A DNA stretch of 64,000 bases from Dipteris shenzhenensis (Eukaryota; Polypodiophyta; Polypodiopsida; Gleicheniales): assembly GCA_047967505.1 (NCBI GenBank), contig CM106538.1; one strand, written 5' to 3'. The notes below the pieces were generated by a model that saw only the letters and a program-made list of their open reading frames with translations, was not told the origin of the DNA and made no database searches. This document shows positions 1 to 12,156 of this stretch, one piece after another. The position numbers were made by a program, and so were the translations under genes. Position 1 is the stretch's first letter. Every line of letters starts with the position of its first letter.

Positions 1-300
1 GCAAGGCTTTAGGAAGATATGCATCTCTATCAGAGGCCAACTCCGAGTCAAGAGAGAGGGGGCCTTGAAAGCGGGATGCATGAGGGCAGCAAAGCCATGG
101 ATGGGTCGTTTCATCCACTTTCACCTCTTGTTGACATGAAAGAGGATATCATTCTGCGTTGGTGTGGTATCCAAGATGTCACTAATATCCAAAGCATAAC
201 GATAAATTAGAGTCTAGACTCGAGATTATTAATTAACATTCAAAATCAAAGAAACAAGATTCGATATTAGGATTGTAGGTTTATAAGTTATCATGATGGA

Positions 301-1846
301 CTAATATCCGTATCTAACGGTGGAGGCGCTAATCTCTGCAATGGCGTCTTTCATGAAGTGATGGAGAAGCCCCAAAGTAGCCGCCTCCATGTTCGACATG
401 TGTAATACCTTGTACAAGGGTGTAATGGCAATGACAATGGCCTTCACCCCTTGCCAAAAAGTTGAGTTGCATTCGACTCTCCTTCAAGCCATTCTTTATA
501 TTCATCGGACACGATCGTCTTTTGGAGCTTGTTTTGAACATCATAGAGCCGCTCAAGAAGTAGCCACATAGCAGCAAATCGTGTCTTTGATGGCTTCTTG
601 AGCTCCAAGTCGGAGTAGATACGAAAGATGGCAAGAAGCTTGTTTTTGAAGTTGATGAAGCTCACAATGGTCTTTACCCAAGGCAATTTACCAATGTCCT
701 CCATGAGAAGGTCAAGGCAATCACTAGCACATGGAGTCCACACTATTGAGGGAAACTCCCCTTCAAGCATGCGACCCATGGACCTACAATTGGAGGCATT
801 GTCCATTACGACTTACACCACATTTGGGGGACCGACCTACATGACAAGTTTCAGCTTGTAAGATTCAAGAAGAAGAAGTAGATTTGCTTATGGAGATCAA
901 AAAATATAAGAAGCTAGCTGCTATATGACTCTTGAGTCTCAACTTACCTCAAGTATAGCATCCCGAATGTGACGATAGATAAAGGAGGGGGTGGTTTTTC
1001 TTCCCTTCTCTCCCGCATCCACAACCCGTAAGAAGTACGTGCCCAGAGAGCAAGAGACAAGAATGTTGATGATGCCTCTCTTCTTTCTATCATACCATCC
1101 GCTGGAGAGAATGGAGCATCCATACTTCGCCCACCCGGCACACAGGGGCTCGAAAGATGTGTTGATTCTCTCCCTCTCTTTATCTAGCTTCGTGGTACGC
1201 ATGTCGTTGTAGCTAACTCCATCCCACCCTTCACATGGATCAACTGAGGCTATGGCTTTCACCATTCTTTGCCACCAATCACATCGAAGCACATGGAAAG
1301 AGAGATTGCACTCAATGATGGTGCGGGCAATCTCTATTTCAGCTTGTCTTTGCCGCTCATTCAAGAATGACGATGGACCGGAGAGGCCACCTGTGGCTTG
1401 GGCAAGAGTGGCTTGCCTCCTTCTTGGTGCATCACTTGTCTTCGTTCTCTTTGATGCCGTACCGGAGGACATAGTACCCCAGCGGATGCTATCGGAGGAT
1501 ATAGTACCCCAGCGGATGCAACGGAGACGGATTGAGAGGCCTCATCCTCCGCTTCGGATGAAGAATTATCCGGGCACACCATCTCCTCTTGTGCCATAGA
1601 GGTCTTCTTCCTTCGCTTCAAGGGTAAGTACTTTTGACAACAATCTTTAAAAATGTCATTGGGAATCCTCGTGCATGGTCCGCATTGCCCACCCAACTTA
1701 CACAAATGGATAAGAAGGCGGGTCACACTACTAGTTTGGGCCTTGGGGCAATACTTGCAACTCCACTTGCAAACATTGGATTTCTCTTTCACTCTCTCAA
1801 AGTAAGCACAATGCAAGGAAAAGGCATTGTGAATAGTTGGTGGCAT
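301..1846 (-). pseudogene. hAT-family transposase pseudogene (BED finger + DUF659)
   Basis: Relic of a hAT DNA-transposon transposase, a nuclear protein that cuts and re-inserts its own element. The ATG is at 1846. A BED-type zinc finger follows (CKYC, then HLC and CGPC, about 1760-1675). A Ser/Glu-rich linker contains a 27-bp tandem duplication near 1466-1519. The DUF659 core runs from 1472 to 948, with a WYDRKKR stretch matching the family's DGWxDxxxR region. A 111-bp intron with consensus ends (GAG|GTAAGT at 948/947, TAG|GTC at 837/836) leads to exon 2, which has VVMDNASNC and WTPCASDCLDL, both typical of hAT proteins. It is broken by a frameshift near 1480, an in-frame TAA just after the acceptor, and another frame change near 444. 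The C-terminal dimerisation domain is missing. The family assignment is firm; activity is excluded. Confidence 0.85.
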
Positions 1847-1859
1847 TGCGGGCAGCGGG

Positions 1860-1860
<1 letters not shown>

Positions 1861-1896
<36 letters not shown>

Positions 1897-2460
1897 GGAG
1901 GGAGAAGGACGAAGAGGCTTGAATCTTGATGCTTGGAGAAAGGGAGAGAGATGGAGATGGAGAGGGAGCTTGATGGAGGGGCCCAAGCTTGATGGAGAGG
2001 AGCTTGATGGAGAGGGAGAGAGAGAGAGAGAGACGGAGAGGGAGCTTGATGGTGAGGCCCAAGGGAGATGGAGAGGAGCTTGATGGAGAGGGAGAGAGAG
2101 AGAGATGGAGAGGGAGCTTGATGGAGAGGCCCAAGGGAGATGGAGAGAAGCTTGATGGAGAGGGAGATGGAGATGGAGGGGAAGCTTGATGCAGAGGGAG
2201 AGGGGGATGGAGATGGAGGGAGAGCTTGATGGAGAGCCCCGAGGGAAATGGAGAGAGAGCTTGATGGAGAGAGAGAGCTTGAAGAAGAGGGAGCTTGATG
2301 GAGATGGAGCTTGATGGAGATGGAGAAGTGATGGAGAAGGGGGGGGGATGAAGAGGGAGCTTGATGGAGAGGGAGGGGGAGCTTGATGGAGAGGGAGGGG
2401 GAGAGGGAGAGAAAGAGGGAGATGGAGATGGAGAGGAGAGAGGGAGAGGGAGATGGAGAG
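1861..2460. repeat. GA microsatellite and GAG-rich minisatellite
   Basis: A perfect (GA)n run of about 30 bp at 1861-1893 is followed by about 500 bp of imperfect repeats built on AGCTTGATGGAGAGG with variable (GA)n spacers. A short G8 run lies near 2340. On the minus strand this is a CT-rich tract that begins 15 bases upstream of the hAT start codon. It creates long spurious Ser/Pro/Leu-rich open frames on the minus strand and Arg/Glu-rich ones on the plus strand. These are composition artefacts. Confidence 0.9.
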
Positions 2461-4463
2461 GAGGTGGGCAGCGGGTTGCTTGATGGCTAGGGAGATGGAG
2501 AGGCAAGAGTGCTTGGTGGAGAGGGAGAGGGGTAAGGGGGGTATATATGCAGGTTTGGAGGAGAGGCTGGCCCTAACAGTAAAAAATGGACAGAAAATTG
2601 TCAAAAAACGATCGAAAAACGAAAACCCTAATCGACTGAAGCCCTAAAAAACAGGCGACTATACAGAACAGTATGGAACGTTCCGTATGTCGAACGTAGG
2701 CAACCCTGCACAACCATTAACCATTGCATGATCACCATTTGGCATTCACATTCACCCATTTGTTCACAAACAAAACCAATGAAAAAGGGATGGAGGCTAG
2801 AATGCCCCTCCTCAACAAACATAGACAAGTGCACCCAATTGGCCCCAAACACCGTGGCGCCCCTTTCGGTATTTCTTTATATTTCACAATGAAATGATTA
2901 CAAGTTGCATCTGGGAGACCTTTCTTGCAACTGAGCATGCAGTCCCAATTCATTGAGCCTTCGCAAGGCTTTGAAGCATAGAACACCATCACATAAGCAC
3001 TTAACCCATAGGCTCAATCCAAAGGCATTCTCTTTTCCGAGTGCAATTCCATTGGCTGTCCAGATGCAATCACACTACATCCCAGCTATAATCTCTTTGA
3101 GTGGTTTCCAGATGGCATTCACAAAGCTTTTCAAAGATCCAAAATAAAATCAGAAAAGTACCCAACCAAAGAATGACTCATGTAGCACTGCTTGGACACT
3201 TGTGAACCAAGAAAGAGGCGGCACACGAGGCCAACCAATAGCTTATGGCAAAAAGAAATTACAGCAGCAAAATCACAACTCACCAAGCCCTGAAAACTCG
3301 AACCAAGTCCTCAATTGCCAAGAGGACATAGTAGTCAATACCCAATTGCATTCTCAGCCAAAGAGGAGTGCAAAGGCATGAAGAAAGAGCATTTACAAGA
3401 GCCGACCAGTAAGAATTCCACTGAAAAATGTGAAAAGAAGCACTTCAATCGCAAAGAAGTGGGAGTTCTTGGGCTCAAAAGAAGCGTGCTTCAGAGAGGA
3501 ATGCATTGAGAAGGTTTTGGAGAAGTTTCATCACTGGAAAGTCCTCCAAAACTCAGAAAAACCAGTCAACCAGCGCGTGGGACCACTCGAAATTCAATAG
3601 AAAGCTGTAGCTTTGCAAGAGGAGAGGCCCAGGAGACTGTAGAAGCAAAAAGGTCCAGTAAAAGCCACTTTTGCAAATTCGACCAGCAAAAGAAGTGCTC
3701 AGCTTTGCCCGTTCTACCAAACGCACGGAGGAAGCATATCACTGCGAAGGGGAGGCAGAGGGGAAGCCATTGGTCCAAACGGAAGTCCAGGAATCCAAAC
3801 GGAAGTCCAGGAATCCAAACGGGTGAGGAGTTATGAAGAAAAACGGAATTTAGCTGAAGGAGGCTGAAAAACCAGTCCAAAATCTCAACAAAGGGAGAAG
3901 ATGAGAGAGAAAACCACACATGTGAAGTTTTGAAGGCCCAAGAAGGTCCATGAATGGCAAAGGAGCATGTAGAAGGCACTAGAGCCACTTGGAACTCTAA
4001 GGGGGTCATTGAAGGTACATGGTCCTCTAGGGGGTCCATTAAAAATGCCACGTCATCATTTTTCAACAACCACTCTTTTAATTCCTTGGAATGCCTTTGG
4101 GCCTAGGGATTAATTACGCTTATGTGCTAGGCACCATGCTGCGTTTAGCTACACATTATTAAGCCCACGCTTGGACTTTTTAAAACCAAAGTAATCACGG
4201 TCTTGTAGTACATTAAAGTACTTAGAATTTCACGCTCCTGTGACATATCCCTCTCTTGAAATAGCAAACCACAGTTTGTTGCCCCAAAACACATGAGCAA
4301 GCATGAAATATACCATGAAAGAGTATACAGGAAAGCCGTAACTATAGTATACAGAGACAGTGAAAATATGGCTAGGAGAGGCATGCATCCATCCATATAC
4401 ACTACTCAAAATCTATGTGATGCTTGGCGATCAATAGTCAAGATGCATCAATATCATGAAGTC
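2461..4463. other. No recognisable gene
   Basis: No conserved domain or splice structure was seen. There is a 21-bp direct duplication (AATCCAAACGGAAGTCCAGG) near 3773-3818. A 167-codon open frame on the minus strand at 3566-4069 has no recognisable motif and is probably chance. Confidence 0.5.
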
Positions 4464-5170
4464 TCATAGCAGAAATATTGTCAGTTCAGTATCTCGGATG
4501 AAACATACAGTGTCATCAAGCGACTTCATGAAATCACGGCAAGCCCGTCTGTACTGAGGAAGTGGAGGTGCTACCTCCTCTCGAACACCAGGTAATGCTC
4601 CAGACGCTCGCTCTGTTGAACTACCTATAGGAGCTTGAACTGCAGTCGGCTCTAATTGGAAAGCATCAAGGTAAAGCTGCAGTATCCCAGGTGAATCTGC
4701 CAGTTCACCTTCCTCCATCCATTTCGCATCGAGTGATGGGTAATTTTGAAATTTTACCAAGTAGCGACGGATAACTTTACCCTTGAGCTTTCTATCTCTG
4801 TGCGCCAGAATTTGCTCTAGGACCAGAAGGTCATCCTGTTCTTCCACTTCAGGCTGTACCTCATCAGGTAAATCCTCGGGAACATCTCCATGATATTGCT
4901 TTAACAAGCTCACATGAAAGGCATTATGTATCTTCCAATGCGGAGGCAACTTCAGCCTATAAGCTACCTCGTTTATCTTTTCAGAAACCTGGAAAGGACC
5001 ATAATAACGCATGTTCAGCTTTGTGTACAACCTTTCCTTGCCTTCCTTATTTTTCAGCCTTGCCTTTTGAAAACGCAGCAAAACCTAATCACCTTCTGTG
5101 AATACCACTTCCTTGTGGTGCTTATCTGCTGCTCTTTTCTGCTTGTCTTGACTTCTTTGCAAGGCATACC
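4464..5170 (-). pseudogene. Ty3/gypsy pol C-terminus with chromodomain
   Basis: The 3' end of a chromovirus-type gypsy polyprotein. From 5170 downward comes the integrase C-terminal region (RAADKHHKEV, an in-frame TAG, then VLLRFQKARLK). The GPF/HVSLLKQYHGDVPEDLP block follows, and then a chromodomain (RRYLVKFQNYPSLDAKWMEE, 4800-4720). In intact elements the chromodomain tethers integrase to modified chromatin. The stop reads as a CAG-to-TAG change. Reverse transcriptase, RNase H and the integrase core are absent upstream, so this is a truncated remnant. The frame runs open for about 205 codons and ends at 4464. Confidence 0.88.
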
Positions 5171-7116
5171 TACATGCTTGGCCCGACATGTGGACCTATT
5201 CTACTGCCCTAATCACACACGACCCATTTATGTCTCCTTAATGAGGGCTCGTGATCGGTCTGCCTACTAGCGTAGCCATACCCTAATGGATAGAAGCTTG
5301 CCACATCATCTGTAGGAGATGGATCTAACATCACGTGGAGGCTTACAGGTGGAGAGATGACAACTATAATCCAATATGGTGTAGGTGTGGATATGTTATA
5401 ATAACCTACCCTAAGTGGTAGGGTCAAAGGGTGAACTACAAGGAGCCAATTTGACCATGCATAGCTGGAGGCCATGCCACGTGTCACTAATGACAATCAA
5501 AGCAATGACTTTGCTAAGCAAGATATCCCAAGTGGTGGTTATTAAGCAGGCCAAGACATACTCTTGATTGAGCTTACATACCTAACATTGGAGGGTTGGG
5601 GTTCCCGCTTTTGAGGATCTTGCACCATGAATGTTAGAGGTCTGCACAGGTCACCAACTTGGATGCTACCTAATCAGGCTTTTGGATCTGCCAGCTCCCT
5701 TCAGATGACATGAAGCTCACATCCTGGACTACAGCCTGACCATCCGGATCTTGTAGATGTTGCTGGATGCAACGATACTCACTTAATCCTAACTCTCTGC
5801 ACAAATGGATGCAAATGATGGAGGGGGTTTACATCCAATGCCCTCACTCATGGGCAAGGACTCATCCCACATGTTCTTGAAGAAGGGAAGTTGAGATCAA
5901 GGACCTTTGGTGATCACCATCTCTTTCTTACCTCAGCTAGTGATGTCTCTTATAAGCTTCTAGCTTGCAGCCACTAGGTGATTGTCATGACAAGAGAAAT
6001 GATTATTTACTCGATTAATAGTCATTCGAACATTATTATTGTTAGGTGCCAATTTGATGGTGCGGTATATGTTTGTATTTATGACCGATCAAGCGGTGTA
6101 AATAGTACCACGAAACTCTATAACATTGCCAATGATTATTAATAAAGATGTGTCTAGCTCCTAGGAGCAATAAGAAAGGGAAGGGTGCATTGAATGGTAG
6201 TTGCAAGGGGTCATAGGCTAACGGTAGGCCTAAATGGGAAGATGGAACTTGAGTTATCTCAAGGGACATTGATGAAGGGGTACTCCCCTTCGTTGTGATC
6301 ATTGGTAGCATTTTCTCTACCACTTTGCAGATAGGTCAAAAACAGAAACAAGTACTCTCATGAGGGCACTCTTCCCCCATTGGATGGCCAATTGGCTTCA
6401 AATTCTGCATGCGTTGGACACATTTGCATTCTTGTAAGTCTGCACGTTCACGGTGTCCACCTTGTGATGCCCCTTCATATTGCAATCAAGCTTCTATTTT
6501 ACGGATCTACTTGTCTCTTGAGAGTGTTGATTGAGTGTGTTAGTTTGTATTTGGATCCAATTAGATTAGATTTTGATATTTTATATGTCATTGTGTGCTC
6601 AACCCACTTGAAAGCAGATGTGACCTATGAAGCCTCAGGTGGCTGACCTCTTCTCTATCTACTACGGCTCAAGGAGAGAAGAGAGGCTGCTGTCCACTGG
6701 GAGGCTAATTATTGAAGGTGTACTGCTGTTGTTGGCTGTGTCTGCTGCCGATTCTGCTCCAAGTTGGAGCTGGAGGGGATGGAAGCATGGATTGTTAAGG
6801 TCCCCTTTTATAGGCCATTGAATGTCTGTTTGTTGGGTGACCTGGCTGGTTGACTAGCGAACCAGCTGGTTAGCTCGTTGGCATCTAGTGTTGGCCCATG
6901 GGGACCTGTAAAGGCCTCGTTTCTGGCCAAGGGATGGCCAGAGCAGGGCCTTCATGTCAGTGTGACATAGCTCTACAGTAGGGCTGCCACAACCATGGAG
7001 GGTAGCAAGAGCAGTCATGGCTGCCACACTTTCAGTCAGACAGCTGGACAGTCCATGGGCAATCGGCGGCAGCGGGCTCCTATGCAATAGCAAGGTGATG
7101 GCTGGACTGCGATTTC
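5171..7116. other. No recognisable gene
   Basis: No coding domain, RNA gene or paired terminal repeats were recognised on either strand. Open frames are short (under 95 codons) and lack family motifs. The stretch just beyond 5171 is probably further decayed retrotransposon DNA, but nothing in it supports a specific call. Confidence 0.45.
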
Positions 7117-7920
7117 AGGCAATACCAGCCATGTCAGCACGCAGCAGGACCCACCTGCCAAAATAGTGGAGCTGCCACATCAGCAGTCAGGAGGCCTGGA
7201 TGGCAGTCAGGGTTGGAAGGGGGAACAGCCTCTGCTTCCTCTGTTTCATCAGCTTGAGTGTGCAGGAGTAGTTTGCCTATGTCAGCCAAACATCAGTCGC
7301 AGTTAGTTATATGTTTTTGACCGTAAGTATGGAAAAGCGGGGCATTTTTGGTGCTCTCACAATTTCATAACACTGCATCTTTTGAACACTTGTCCTCTCG
7401 AACCGAGTGGGGATGGAGTTGGCACCTGGGTTGGTTAGGCAGGGTTGCCTCTATGAGCTGACCTAGCAGCCTTCAGCTTGTGTTCAATGTTATGTATGAG
7501 ATTATGGGCCAATTAATACAGGCATACCAGCAATGTCAGCAGGCAGCAGGACCCACCTGCCAAAATAGTGGAGCTGCCACATCAGCAGTCAGGAGGCCTG
7601 GATGGCAGTCAGGGTTGGAAGGGGGAACAGCCTCTGCTTCCTCTGTTTCATGAGCTTGAGTGTGCAGGAGTAGTTTGTCTATGTCAGCCAAACATCAGTC
7701 GCAGTTAGTTATATGTTTTTGACCGTAAGTATGGAAAAGCGGGGCATTTTTGGTGCTCTCACAATTTCATAACATTGCATCTTTTGAACACTTGTCCTCT
7801 CGAACCGAGTGGGGATGGAGTTGGCACCTGGGTTGGTTAGGCAGGGTTGCTTCTATGAGCTGACCTAGCAGCCTTCAGCTTGTGTTCAATGTTATGTATG
7901 AGATTATGGGCCAATTAATA
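7117..7920. repeat. 402-bp tandem duplication (two copies)
   Basis: Two adjacent copies of a 402-bp unit (about 7117-7518 and 7519-7920). Anchor words recur at constant offset: GCAGCAGGACCCACCTGCC at 7141 and 7543, and GGGCCAATTAATA ending at 7518 and 7920. Only a handful of base differences are visible, so the duplication is recent relative to the surrounding decay. No open frame or domain was recognised inside the unit. Confidence 0.93.
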
Positions 7921-8520
7921 TGTTGCCTCCTTACTACTTTAATTGTTAAATGATGAAATAAAAAGGGTTTAGGGCCAACATTTTCTATGGCTTTGTCTTG
8001 CCTCACGTATGCCTATGGCATTGGTACTCCTAAATATGGCTAGGTTCACCTGTAGATGGATGGTTAACCTCTTGATGGATGGCTAGGCCCTCAAATAGAG
8101 AACTTACGTCTAGCCTCTAGGAGGCATCTAGTGATGTTAAGTGTAGTGTATTGCAAGATTTATCTCGGTGATATTTAAAAAATGGGCATTTGTTGTCTGC
8201 TTTCCTTTGTTAACATAGCTATGTGACTTTGTTTTCCTAGAACATTAGTAGTTTGTTGTTGTTTATCAAAGTTATTTTATGCATCTTACATATTTGTGAT
8301 TAGATAAGGACAATTATTTTGATATCACTTTCCTCTAAAATGAGTGCCATTTTGTAAAAAAAATTATTCCTTTTAAGCATGGTAAAATTGAAAATCGTAT
8401 ATGTTGAGAGCATCTGTGGATAATTAAAACCCTTAATCAAATAGGCATTAGTATCTATGGAGGGCATGTGATTATCAAGTGCTCCTATGTCTCCATCGTT
8501 TGCTTGTCCCAATAAGGTAG
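7921..8520. other. No recognisable gene
   Basis: AT-rich DNA between two duplicated segments. No gene, RNA or transposon terminus was identified. Confidence 0.45.
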
Positions 8521-9110
8521 GGAGGCATTCATAATACACGATTTGTAGAGAGAGCAACTTCAATGGTTTTAAGTTCAGTTTGAATGTGGACTCACTGTTG
8601 GCATGTGGCTCTTGATGTCGTATTATCCTATTGACCATGTTTCTAGACATTGGTCTATGTCCCCTTTACTTTGTGTCCCTTGTGTGATGTTGAATTCTTC
8701 CATTGAGCTTCTTGGTTCCTAGCCACCAATGTTTGCGACACTTCTTGTTGCCATATGGGTTCACGCCCTTAATCCACAACTCTTTGAATGCCTCAAAGTC
8801 CTTTTATAGAGTGCATGGATCGGGGAGGCATTCATAATACACGATTTGTAGAGAGATCAACTTCAATGGATTTAAATTAAGTTTGAATGTGGACTCACTG
8901 TTGGTAGGTGGCTCTTGATTCGTATTATCCTATTGACCATGTTTCTAGACATTGGTCTAGACATTGTGTGATGCTCAATTCTTCCATTGAGCTTCTTGGT
9001 TCCTAGCCACCAATGTTTGCGACACTTCTTGTTGCCATATGGGTTCACGCCCTTAATCCACAACTCTTTGAAAGCCTCTAAGTCCTTGTCATTGGGATAA
9101 TTATCTAACA
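8521..9110. repeat. Direct duplication, 303-bp offset, diverged
   Basis: GGAGGCATTCATAATACACG occurs at 8521 and again at 8824, and similarity continues through the unit. The two copies differ by substitutions and by an indel near the GGTCTATG/GGTCTAGAC position. On the minus strand both copies read similar peptides (MSRNMVNRIIR; YGNKKCRKHWWLGTKKLNGRIEHHT in the second), which suggests an old unidentified coding sequence. No family was recognised. Confidence 0.8.
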
Positions 9111-9510
9111 ATGTCTTTCATGTTCATATTGTTGTGGACAAATGGGTGAGGAGAGTGAGGAAATAAGCACATGGGGGTTTGTGTAGGATCTTGTAATTCT
9201 TGTCGATCATCAGACAACACACTTCTCCATCACCTAATTCTCAAACAAACCTGAGCCATGGATTTGTGAACTATAAGTAGAAAATGTTGAGCTCCATGTA
9301 AACATGCTTCCTGTTGACAATCATATGTCGTCGTCTAAAAAGACACACTTTGTGTGCCTTTCTATATGCACTACAAAGAGGAACTTTTTTGGGAGTATTA
9401 GAGCAAATACGGTCAAATGGATGAGTAGCAAACCGAAGTTTAGTTCTACAATTCATTGGACGAGATTTGCAACGATTTATTTAATTCATTGGTGCAAAAC
9501 CATTGTCTCA

Positions 9511-9514
<4 letters not shown>

Positions 9515-9547
<33 letters not shown>
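9515..9547. repeat. (CT)n microsatellite
   Basis: About 32 bp of perfect CT dinucleotide ending in a short C run. Confidence 0.95.
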
Positions 9548-9549
<2 letters not shown>

Positions 9550-10211
9550 CCCTTCCTTTGCATAGTACAAGGGTCTAGAACCATTATGCGTTGGACCTCG
9601 CTCATAGGATATTTATTGTACAACGGAGAAATCTAAGAGGCTTCTATCTCAAACAATTGAGAGAATTAGAATAAAAAAATACCAAGTGCCGAGTGTTAAG
9701 CTTTTAGCCACTAACTAGACTTAGGCCTTGGGGTGGGTCTTTCTAGGCCTTGCAACTCCCATGGTTACTTTGCTTTTGTAAGGTTCTTCCTTAGCTCCAT
9801 AAAAATAGGGCCTCCTTGTCGGTGAATACAAGGTATGAATTAATTAGTTGTTGGGGAGGGAGGGTGCAATGCCAGATTATTCGAAGCCAATGGTGGTGAA
9901 TTAACATAAAGGGAATATTCGATTAATGTAAGTGAGGACAAATGTTGAAAAATCGACAAGGTTCAATTAATGTAAGCGAGGGGGAATGCTCGAAAATAGA
10001 TACGTAGAAGTCGAGAAGTTTCTCAAAATTCTAGAAGGGAAGATCTGAAATTTAGAAGAAAAAAGCTAATGCTGAAGTTTTTAAGCTGAGATGTGACAAA
10101 GATAGTTGCAAAGTGCTAAAAGTTGAGAAAACAGCATTATGTTTTGACTTTTTTTGGCTAAATAATAAAGATCATGACATTGGTTTTAAAAAGAAAAGAT
10201 ACACAAAGGTA
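9548..10211. other. No recognisable gene
   Basis: AT-rich sequence. No domain was recognised, though it may contain the eroded N-terminal part of the reverse transcriptase relic that follows. Confidence 0.4.
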
Positions 10212-10806
10212 GTAAGTGTTGAAGATGTTTGCTCTTGGATAAACTTTTAGATAATCTTTACATCACAGTAGGTGATCCTTGTTTCAACAAATAATAGAAA
10301 TCCTTATGCGCGGTAATTGTGCTATCTTTTTAGCAAACTTTTATCTTTTCATTCACAAATTTGAGTTTATGCAAGGTCTTATTTCTATCAATACTTGCCC
10401 TATCATTTTACATAAGTTTAGCCAAGTTAGGCGTTTTATAGACGATTTATTTATACTTTCTTGACTTTTAAGACTTTATGTACAAAGACGCTTGTGCTTT
10501 TGGAGAAGGAATCTATCCTCATGACTCTTGTGAACTGAATTGCACTTCAAGATTGGATTCTTGTGTTTTCTTAGATCTTAGACTTTCTCAATCCACCGTA
10601 GGATAAAAGGTTGATATATATCATAAATGTGAATGACCTGAGTATAGTGGTTTACACATTATAAAAATGTCTCACATTGACTCAAAACATTTTTGATTTG
10701 GTAAAATATGGAGTCATTTCTTCCCAATTTCGTAGATTTTTTCGCCTTTGTATAACTAAGAAGGCCTTTATCACTCATTGTAGTAATTTGATCACTTTAC
10801 CACGGT
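10212..10806 (+). pseudogene. Decayed non-LTR/Penelope-like reverse transcriptase
   Basis: Fragments in changing frames line up in the correct order for a reverse transcriptase of the kind found in non-LTR or Penelope-like elements. They are SVEDVC and LLDKLLDNLYITVGDP (10212-10280), GNCAIFLANFYLF (the GxxxAPxLANLFL motif, about 10309-10350), and RRFIDDLFIL (the catalytic Y/F-x-DD box, about 10430-10462). A -GEGIYPHDSCELNC- and CVFLDLRL block covers 10500-10590. VDIYHK lies near 10610, and YGVISSQFRRFFRLC (10707-10755) is followed by a short tail. Order and spacing match this RT class, and the arrangement differs from gypsy and copia RT. At least three frameshifts and several stops make it inactive. 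No endonuclease domain was seen, so the exact clade is not established. Confidence 0.72.
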
Positions 10807-11123
10807 AAAATCCAAGAAAAAAACATGCATAATCTTAGATATGAAGTCTTTTATCTATGGTGTATTGGCCTTAGGCATGTTTAGAATGATTGAACATAAT
10901 CTTAAAACATAAAGTGGGAAGCTGAATAGCTCGTTTTTCTTTCAGTTTCAAAAGAGAGTTTGATTGAGTAAGCTTGTTTTTCTTTTAGTTTCAAAAGAGA
11001 GTTTGTGCTTTCTAAGTTAGGAATGTAATTTTGCATCTTTGTAGGAAGTGGAACATAAGTGTAAGGGGTTCTTTAGTTTTTTATGTTTTAAATTCGTTCC
11101 TTCTCTAAATTCTTTCTTTCATT

Positions 11124-11170
<47 letters not shown>

Positions 11171-12156
11171 ATTCTTGTTTTTTGGAAGATTTTGTTTCTT
11201 TATTTGCTTGTTTATTTTTGCTTAGTCACCTTCTTCCTTTCTTCTTTATGTCTTTTTTTGCTTCTCTTTTGTTTATGTGACGTATTTTAGTAAGCACTGG
11301 GTTTGCCTAAGAGACCACACGGGTCTTTAGAAACCCAATATAGTTGCTTATGGGCACAGATGAGGACCGGGCACTGATGATGACATAAGTGTTGCTTTGC
11401 TTGCGAAGTATGCCTTTCTTTTGTTTTTCAAAAAAAAATTGTTACCTTTTTTTCTCTTCTCTTTTATTTTCAGTGTAGATTTTTGGGCTTTAGAATAATA
11501 AAAAATCTAAATTTGTACGATTGGATATATTCTCGTCTTACAAAGGTATATATAATAGATTAGAGAGGAGAGAGAGAGAGAGAGAGAGGGGGGGGAGGCA
11601 TCCAGAGGAGACATAGAGTGAAATGGAGAGGGGGACGCAGAGTGAAAGAGAGATGAAGGGGAGATATAACGAGGCTTGCAAGGTGGTGAGGGAGGCTTCC
11701 ACAGGGAGCCAAAAGCTTCCATTAATTCGATGATTACCTTACATTAATCTTGCCCCTGTCGCCCCTCATCTAATTAATCCATGAATAAAACTTGTCGTGG
11801 GGGCTAAATCGCATATTTAGCTCCTAAAGAATAGGGTGTTTTAACCCCTCTTGGTACATGAAACATTTTAATGATGCACATTACCATGGCACCCATTAAG
11901 TGTTAGCTTTTGCATGTAAAAATAAACTCTAGACGAATCCTAGTCCCTGTGGGCATCCCCACCAAGCAAACCAAAGTGCTTCTTTGGTTGATCAGGATCG
12001 ACTCTTGACCATAATTAAGGGGCACTGATTGATGGTCGAGGCGCCCTTATTATACCAAATCTCTCTAATTGAGGTTGAAATTCTTGGTTGACTCAAGTCA
12101 ATCCTCTTGGGCTAAACCAAGTCTCCTTGATTGAAGTTGGACCTTCTTGATCGAAG
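10807..12156. other. No gene; two GA microsatellites
   Basis: It contains a perfect (GA)n tract at 11127-11166 and a second GA tract running into G8 at 11562-11590. Otherwise it is AT-rich. No coding domain was recognised. Confidence 0.6.

Noticed and set aside
1789-2604. Long Ser/Pro/Leu-rich open frames on the minus strand
   Set aside because: They are generated by the GA/CT minisatellite; codon content follows the repeat in every frame. Only the part below 1846 carries a real domain (BED finger).
3566-4069. 167-codon open frame on the minus strand
   Set aside because: No recognisable motif, no splice context, no duplication; likely chance in GC-moderate non-coding DNA.
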